This document shows positions 4,988-7,148 of a stretch of 7,148 bases of DNA, in pieces. The notes below the pieces were generated by a model. The model ran no database searches. It was not told the DNA's origin and saw nothing but the letters and a program-made list of their open reading frames with translations. The position numbers were made by a program, and so were the translations under genes. The stretch is from assembly GCA_021823555.1 (NCBI GenBank), contig JAKANW010000142.1:1-7148 (forward strand), read 5' to 3'. Within the stretch, counting starts at the first letter, position 1; each line of letters opens with the position of its first letter. This DNA comes from Chloroflexota bacterium (GTDB taxonomy: Bacteria > Chloroflexota > Anaerolineae > Anaerolineales > Villigracilaceae).

Positions 4988-5797
4988 ATGAGAAAACGAC
5001 TCAATATCCTATTGGTCAATGATGATGGGATTCGTTCCCCCGGGCTGTGGGCCGCTGCTCGTTCTCTCTCGGACCTTGGGTTTGTCACCGTGGCTGCGCC
5101 GCGTGATCAATCCTCGGGCATGGGGCGCAGCCTGCCCAGCACGTCAGATGGGATCATCCACGAGGAGCGGGTACAGGTCAACGGTCAGGAATGGACCGTC
5201 TATGCAGTGGGCGGGTCGCCGGCCCAGGCCGTGTTGCATGGCGTCCTGGAGATCATGCCACACAAGCCGGACTTGGTCGTTTCGGGCATCAATTATGGCG
5301 AGAATGTTGGTCTGGGCGTCACAATCTCAGGTACGGTGGGTGCAGCGATGGAAGCGGCTGCGCTCGGATACCCGGCCCTGGCCGTGTCACTTGAAGCTGA
5401 CCAGCGATATCATCTTAGTTATTCCGATGAAGTGGATTTCACCGCTGCTGCATATTTCACAAAACTATTTGCCCGCCTAACGCTGGAGAAGCGGGATACC
5501 TCCGGGGAGATTAATCTGCTTAAAGTAGATGTGCCCTCGGATGCCACCCCGGCTACCGAGTGGGTGGTGACGCGCCTGTCACGCCAGCGTTACTACGAAC
5601 CTGTTCCTGCCGAGCGCAAGTCCTGGGATTTGCCCGGCACGATCAACTACAGGGAGGCCGCCTCGCTCGATAGCGAAGACAAAGACACGGATGTCTATGC
5701 AATGCGCCGCAAACGCCTGGTCTCTGTGACGCCGCTCAGCCTGGACATGACTGCGCGCGTTGACCTCTCCGAACTCGATAAAAGATTGCGAGCATAA
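4988..5797 (+). CDS. surE: 5'/3'-nucleotidase SurE
   Basis: A 269-residue cytoplasmic metal-dependent phosphatase that removes phosphate from nucleoside monophosphates; some members act on other phosphoesters. The metal-site signatures are NDDG at residues 11-14 (after the strand LNILLV), the serine of PRDQSSGMG (about 42-43) and N102 in SGINYGENVG. VTISGTVGAAMEAA (111-124) and TDVYAMRRKRLVSVTPL (234-250) are also standard. Length is normal for the family. The frame remains open upstream to 4916, but that extension lies inside the tRNA-Arg gene and terminator, so ATG 4988 is the start. There is no good Shine-Dalgarno at normal spacing. A four-codon frame (ATG at 4977, stop TGA at 4989-4991) overlaps the surE start and could feed ribosomes to it. 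The gene lies 17 bases past the terminator, with no room for its own promoter there. Confidence 0.95.
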   Translation: MRKRLNILLVNDDGIRSPGLWAAARSLSDLGFVTVAAPRDQSSGMGRSLPSTSDGIIHEERVQVNGQEWTVYAVGGSPAQAVLHGVLEIMPHKPDLVVSGINYGENVGLGVTISGTVGAAMEAAALGYPALAVSLEADQRYHLSYSDEVDFTAAAYFTKLFARLTLEKRDTSGEINLLKVDVPSDATPATEWVVTRLSRQRYYEPVPAERKSWDLPGTINYREAASLDSEDKDTDVYAMRRKRLVSVTPLSLDMTARVDLSELDKRLRA

Positions 5798-5826
5798 CAA
5801 AACGGGCCGTCCAGGCCCGTCTTGTT
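5797..5826. terminator. Terminator hairpin between convergent surE and thioredoxin genes
   Basis: ACGGGCC (5802-5808) pairs perfectly with GGCCCGT (5814-5820) around a five-base loop. Flanking AACAA/TTGTT can extend it. On the - strand it is followed by TTTTG, a good U-run for the thioredoxin gene. On the + strand the run CTTGTT is weaker, so it is probably bidirectional but favours the - strand. Confidence 0.75.
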
Positions 5827-6148
5827 AGATGTGATGGGAAAGTTTTCCGACCAATTTGTCTTTGCTCTGATAGCCGACCAGTCGTTCCTTGATCTGTCCA
5901 CCTTTGAAGAGCATGAGCGTAGGAATCCCCATCACACCGTACTGAACCATGATGTTTGGGTTCTGGTCAGCATCCAGTTTGACAACCTTCACTTTGCCTT
6001 TCCAATCTTCCGCCAACTGCTTGACAATCGGCTCCAACATTTTGCAGGGTTGGCACCAGACAGCGGTAAAATCCACCAACACCGGCTCGGGTGCGCTCAA
6101 CACCTCACTCTGAAAATCTGCTTCGGTTACATATTGCATCTCTGCCAT
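5825..6148 (-). CDS. trxA: Thioredoxin with WCQPC active site
   Basis: A single-domain thioredoxin of 107 residues, the usual length, which reduces protein disulfides in the cytoplasm. VLVDFTAVWCQPCKMLEPI (23-41) contains the redox pair C32 and C35; the conserved aspartate before it is D26. The cis-proline is P76 in GIPTLMLF, and KLDADQNP near 57-64 matches the family's 'vDvDeNp' strand. The active site is WCQPC instead of the standard WCGPC, which may shift redox potential or partner choice. The start at 6148 is fixed by GGAGGT just upstream and a TATAAT box behind that. An extension to 6271 would run into the tRNA-Lys promoter and is rejected. No thioredoxin reductase gene is adjacent. It is divergent from tRNA-Lys and convergent with surE. 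Confidence 0.95.
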   Translation of the reverse strand: MAEMQYVTEADFQSEVLSAPEPVLVDFTAVWCQPCKMLEPIVKQLAEDWKGKVKVVKLDADQNPNIMVQYGVMGIPTLMLFKGGQIKERLVGYQSKDKLVGKLSHHI

Positions 6149-6151
6149 CGT

Positions 6152-6157
6152 ACCTCC
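6152..6157 (-). promoter_or_regulatory. Consensus ribosome binding site of the thioredoxin gene
   Basis: On the - strand GGAGGT sits three bases before the ATG at 6148. It selects this ATG over the in-frame ATG nine bases further in. Confidence 0.8.
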
Positions 6158-6163
6158 ATGTGC

Positions 6164-6169
6164 ATTATA
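6164..6169 (-). promoter_or_regulatory. -10 box of the thioredoxin promoter
   Basis: The - strand shows a perfect TATAAT, which would start transcription just before the Shine-Dalgarno and give a very short leader. At 16-18 bases upstream the -35 hexamer is poor (ATATCA or similar). A TTGACT is present, but only five bases from the -10. This could be a weak or activator-dependent promoter. Confidence 0.55.
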
Positions 6170-6196
6170 GACGAAGTCAATTCGGTTGATATTACG

Positions 6197-6225
6197 TTGA
6201 CGAGCCTTTAAGGGCGTGATAGAAT
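6197..6225 (+). promoter_or_regulatory. Sigma70-type promoter of tRNA-Lys
   Basis: -35 TTGACG (6197-6202) and -10 TAGAAT (6220-6225) are separated by 17 bases. Transcription should begin near 6232, giving a leader of about 25 bases before the tRNA. It lies back to back with the thioredoxin promoter. Confidence 0.82.
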
Positions 6226-6256
6226 GCAGTCCGCCCTTTCCGCCAGGACAAGTAGC

Positions 6257-6328
6257 GGGCGCGTAGCTCAATGGCAGAGCAGTGGCCTTTTAAGCCATTG
6301 GTTGAGAGTTCGAATCTCTCCGCGCTCA
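6257..6328 (+). tRNA. tRNA-Lys (anticodon TTT)
   Basis: A complete 72-base cloverleaf with discriminator A. The acceptor GGGCGCG pairs with CGCGCTC (one G-T pair at position 2), and the D arm is GCTC/GAGC. Anticodon stem GTGGC/GCCAT (first pair G-T) has loop CTTTTAA with anticodon TTT, and the T arm is GAGAG/CTCTC with loop TTCGAAT. CCA is not encoded. The gene is monocistronic, with its own promoter and terminator. Confidence 0.96.
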
Positions 6329-6330
6329 CA

Positions 6331-6364
6331 AAAAATCCTCCCTTGTCGGAGGGTTTTTATTTTT
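6331..6364 (+). terminator. Intrinsic terminator of tRNA-Lys
   Basis: TCCTCC (6336-6341) pairs with GGAGGG (6348-6353) around a six-base loop. Five A's before it can pair with the five T's after it, and a second T run follows. It begins two bases after the tRNA. The remaining spacer to 6481 holds no gene I can support. Confidence 0.85.
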
Positions 6365-6481
6365 GATCCCAAACTTCATCAAGAATTGGATTTCGGAATT
6401 CTTCGCGCTTTCTTTATCAGCCGCAGGTTTCTTATTGAGTTGGCAGGCTTTGCACAGCAGTGACCCCCTTGCATCGCCATT

Positions 6482-7148
6482 CTAGTTTTCAAGAACGTTC
6501 AAGAAAATTTCAACGATCTTCGGATCAAAATGCCCTCCTGATTCGCTCAGGATATGTTCCAACGCTTTTTGGTGTGACCAGGCCTTCCGATAAGGGCGGT
6601 CATAGATGAGGGCATCGTACACATCTACCACAGCAAACAAGCGGGCAGCCAATGGGATTTGCTCACCTTTCAATCCGTATGGATAGCCCGTCCCATCCCA
6701 TTTTTCGTGATGGTATTGAGGAATTTCCAAGGCAGGAACAAGATAAGGGATCGGCTTGAGCAGGTCAACTGCAGTTAGGGTATGCTTGCGCATGATTTTC
6801 CACTCGGATTCATCCAAAGGCCCCGGCTTGAACAGGATTTGGTCGGGGATGGCCATTTTCCCGATGTCATGCAGAATAGCTCCGCGTCGGATCTGGACGA
6901 TGTGTTGATCCTCGATCCCAAGCCTGTGCGCCAACTGGAGAGTTAGCTCCGTTACGCGGTGGGTATGCCCCTGGGTCTCCTTATCACGCAATTCCAATGC
7001 GCGCGACCATCCTTCAATGGTGGAATCATAGGCCAGAAGCAAAGCATTGTTCGTATTTTCAAAATTGCGGAACAATAGTCCGCTATCAATTGCAATCGCG
7101 GCCTGTCCTGCCAGCATATCCATGAAATCCAACCAATCAGGTTCATCA
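6482..7148 (-). CDS. GAF/HD-GYP domain protein, C-terminal part (c-di-GMP phosphodiesterase type), 5' end outside the window
   Basis: The last ~221 residues of a larger signalling protein; the frame is open to the window edge (…DEPDW before LDFMDMLAGQ), so the start is not here. Residues 1-25 (AGQAAIAIDSGLLFRNF) read as the end of a GAF sensor domain, followed by a helical linker ending in WSRALELRDKETQGH. The HD-GYP domain is complete. Its metal-binding histidine is in GHTHRV (about residue 61), HDIGK is at about 93-97, HH at 146-147, and the GYP signature is in WDGTGYPYGLKGEQIP at about 150-165. FAVVDVYDAL and the closing GGHFDPKIVEIFL are also present. Because every motif is intact, it should hydrolyse cyclic di-GMP, possibly under control of the upstream sensor. 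It stands alone in this window, transcribed toward the tRNA-Lys terminator; no terminator of its own is evident after the stop. Confidence 0.93.
   Translation of the reverse strand, partial: DEPDWLDFMDMLAGQAAIAIDSGLLFRNFENTNNALLLAYDSTIEGWSRALELRDKETQGHTHRVTELTLQLAHRLGIEDQHIVQIRRGAILHDIGKMAIPDQILFKPGPLDESEWKIMRKHTLTAVDLLKPIPYLVPALEIPQYHHEKWDGTGYPYGLKGEQIPLAARLFAVVDVYDALIYDRPYRKAWSHQKALEHILSESGGHFDPKIVEIFLNVLEN

Noticed and set aside
6149..6271. 41-residue extension of thioredoxin
   Set aside because: It covers the thioredoxin promoter and ribosome site and the divergent tRNA-Lys promoter; the remaining 107 residues are already a full thioredoxin.
6381..6403. AAGAATT/AATTCTT inverted repeat as a terminator for the HD-GYP gene
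   Set aside because: The stem is AT-only with a nine-base loop and has no following T run on the - strand, so it is too weak to call.
6330..6481. Open frame of about 46 codons continuing in phase after the HD-GYP stop codon (contains a CKAC motif)
   Set aside because: The HD-GYP domain ends normally before the TAG, and the continuation runs through the tRNA-Lys terminator. It is probably chance; a suppressed stop codon would need conservation in relatives.

Overview
The window looks like a piece of a bacterial chromosome, most likely from the Chloroflexota (class Anaerolineae or a relative). That placement is inferred from how the proteins read: the linker and HD-GYP segment of the last gene, the clostridial-type M3 oligopeptidase and the AlgI-like acyltransferase. 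It does not rest on a database search. Base composition is moderately GC-rich, and there are no insertion sequences, phage genes or CRISPR arrays.

Left part (1-3781, all + strand). The window opens inside an M3-family oligoendopeptidase, which ends at 650 and is followed by an intrinsic terminator. A compact three-gene group follows: a PAPS-dependent sulfotransferase (753-1610), a PIG-L/LmbE-family zinc de-N-acetylase (1653-2387) and an AlgI-like MBOAT O-acyltransferase (2384-3781). The last two overlap by four bases (GTGA) and are probably translationally coupled. The three activities together (sulfation, deacetylation, O-acylation) suggest a tailoring cassette for a glycan or glycolipid. 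The substrate is not visible here. This is the most interesting biology in the window.

Middle (3778-4941). A phytol/dolichol-kinase-family membrane protein lies on the - strand, and its stop codon overlaps that of the acyltransferase. Upstream of it are two - strand tRNA genes, tRNA-Gly(TCC) and a CAT-anticodon tRNA that reads like tRNA-Ile2 rather than Met. They share one promoter and end in their own terminator. Between them is a GATCAGT/ACTGGTTACTG-type inverted repeat. A divergent, near-consensus promoter drives tRNA-Arg with the uncommon GCG anticodon, the only one of the four tRNAs with an encoded CCA.

Right part (4942-7148). surE (5'-nucleotidase) starts only 17 bases after the tRNA-Arg terminator, so its expression probably depends on read-through. 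A hairpin then separates it from a convergent thioredoxin gene with a WCQPC active site. Divergent from the thioredoxin gene is tRNA-Lys(TTT), with a good promoter and terminator. The window closes with the C-terminal part of a - strand GAF/HD-GYP protein (c-di-GMP phosphodiesterase type), cut by the window edge.

Three tRNA promoters have sigma70-type boxes with exactly 17-base spacers (TTGACC/TAGAAT, TTGACT/TAAAAT, TTGACG/TAGAAT), which gives a useful promoter model for this genome. Apart from the sulfotransferase/deacetylase/acyltransferase group, the content is ordinary housekeeping.
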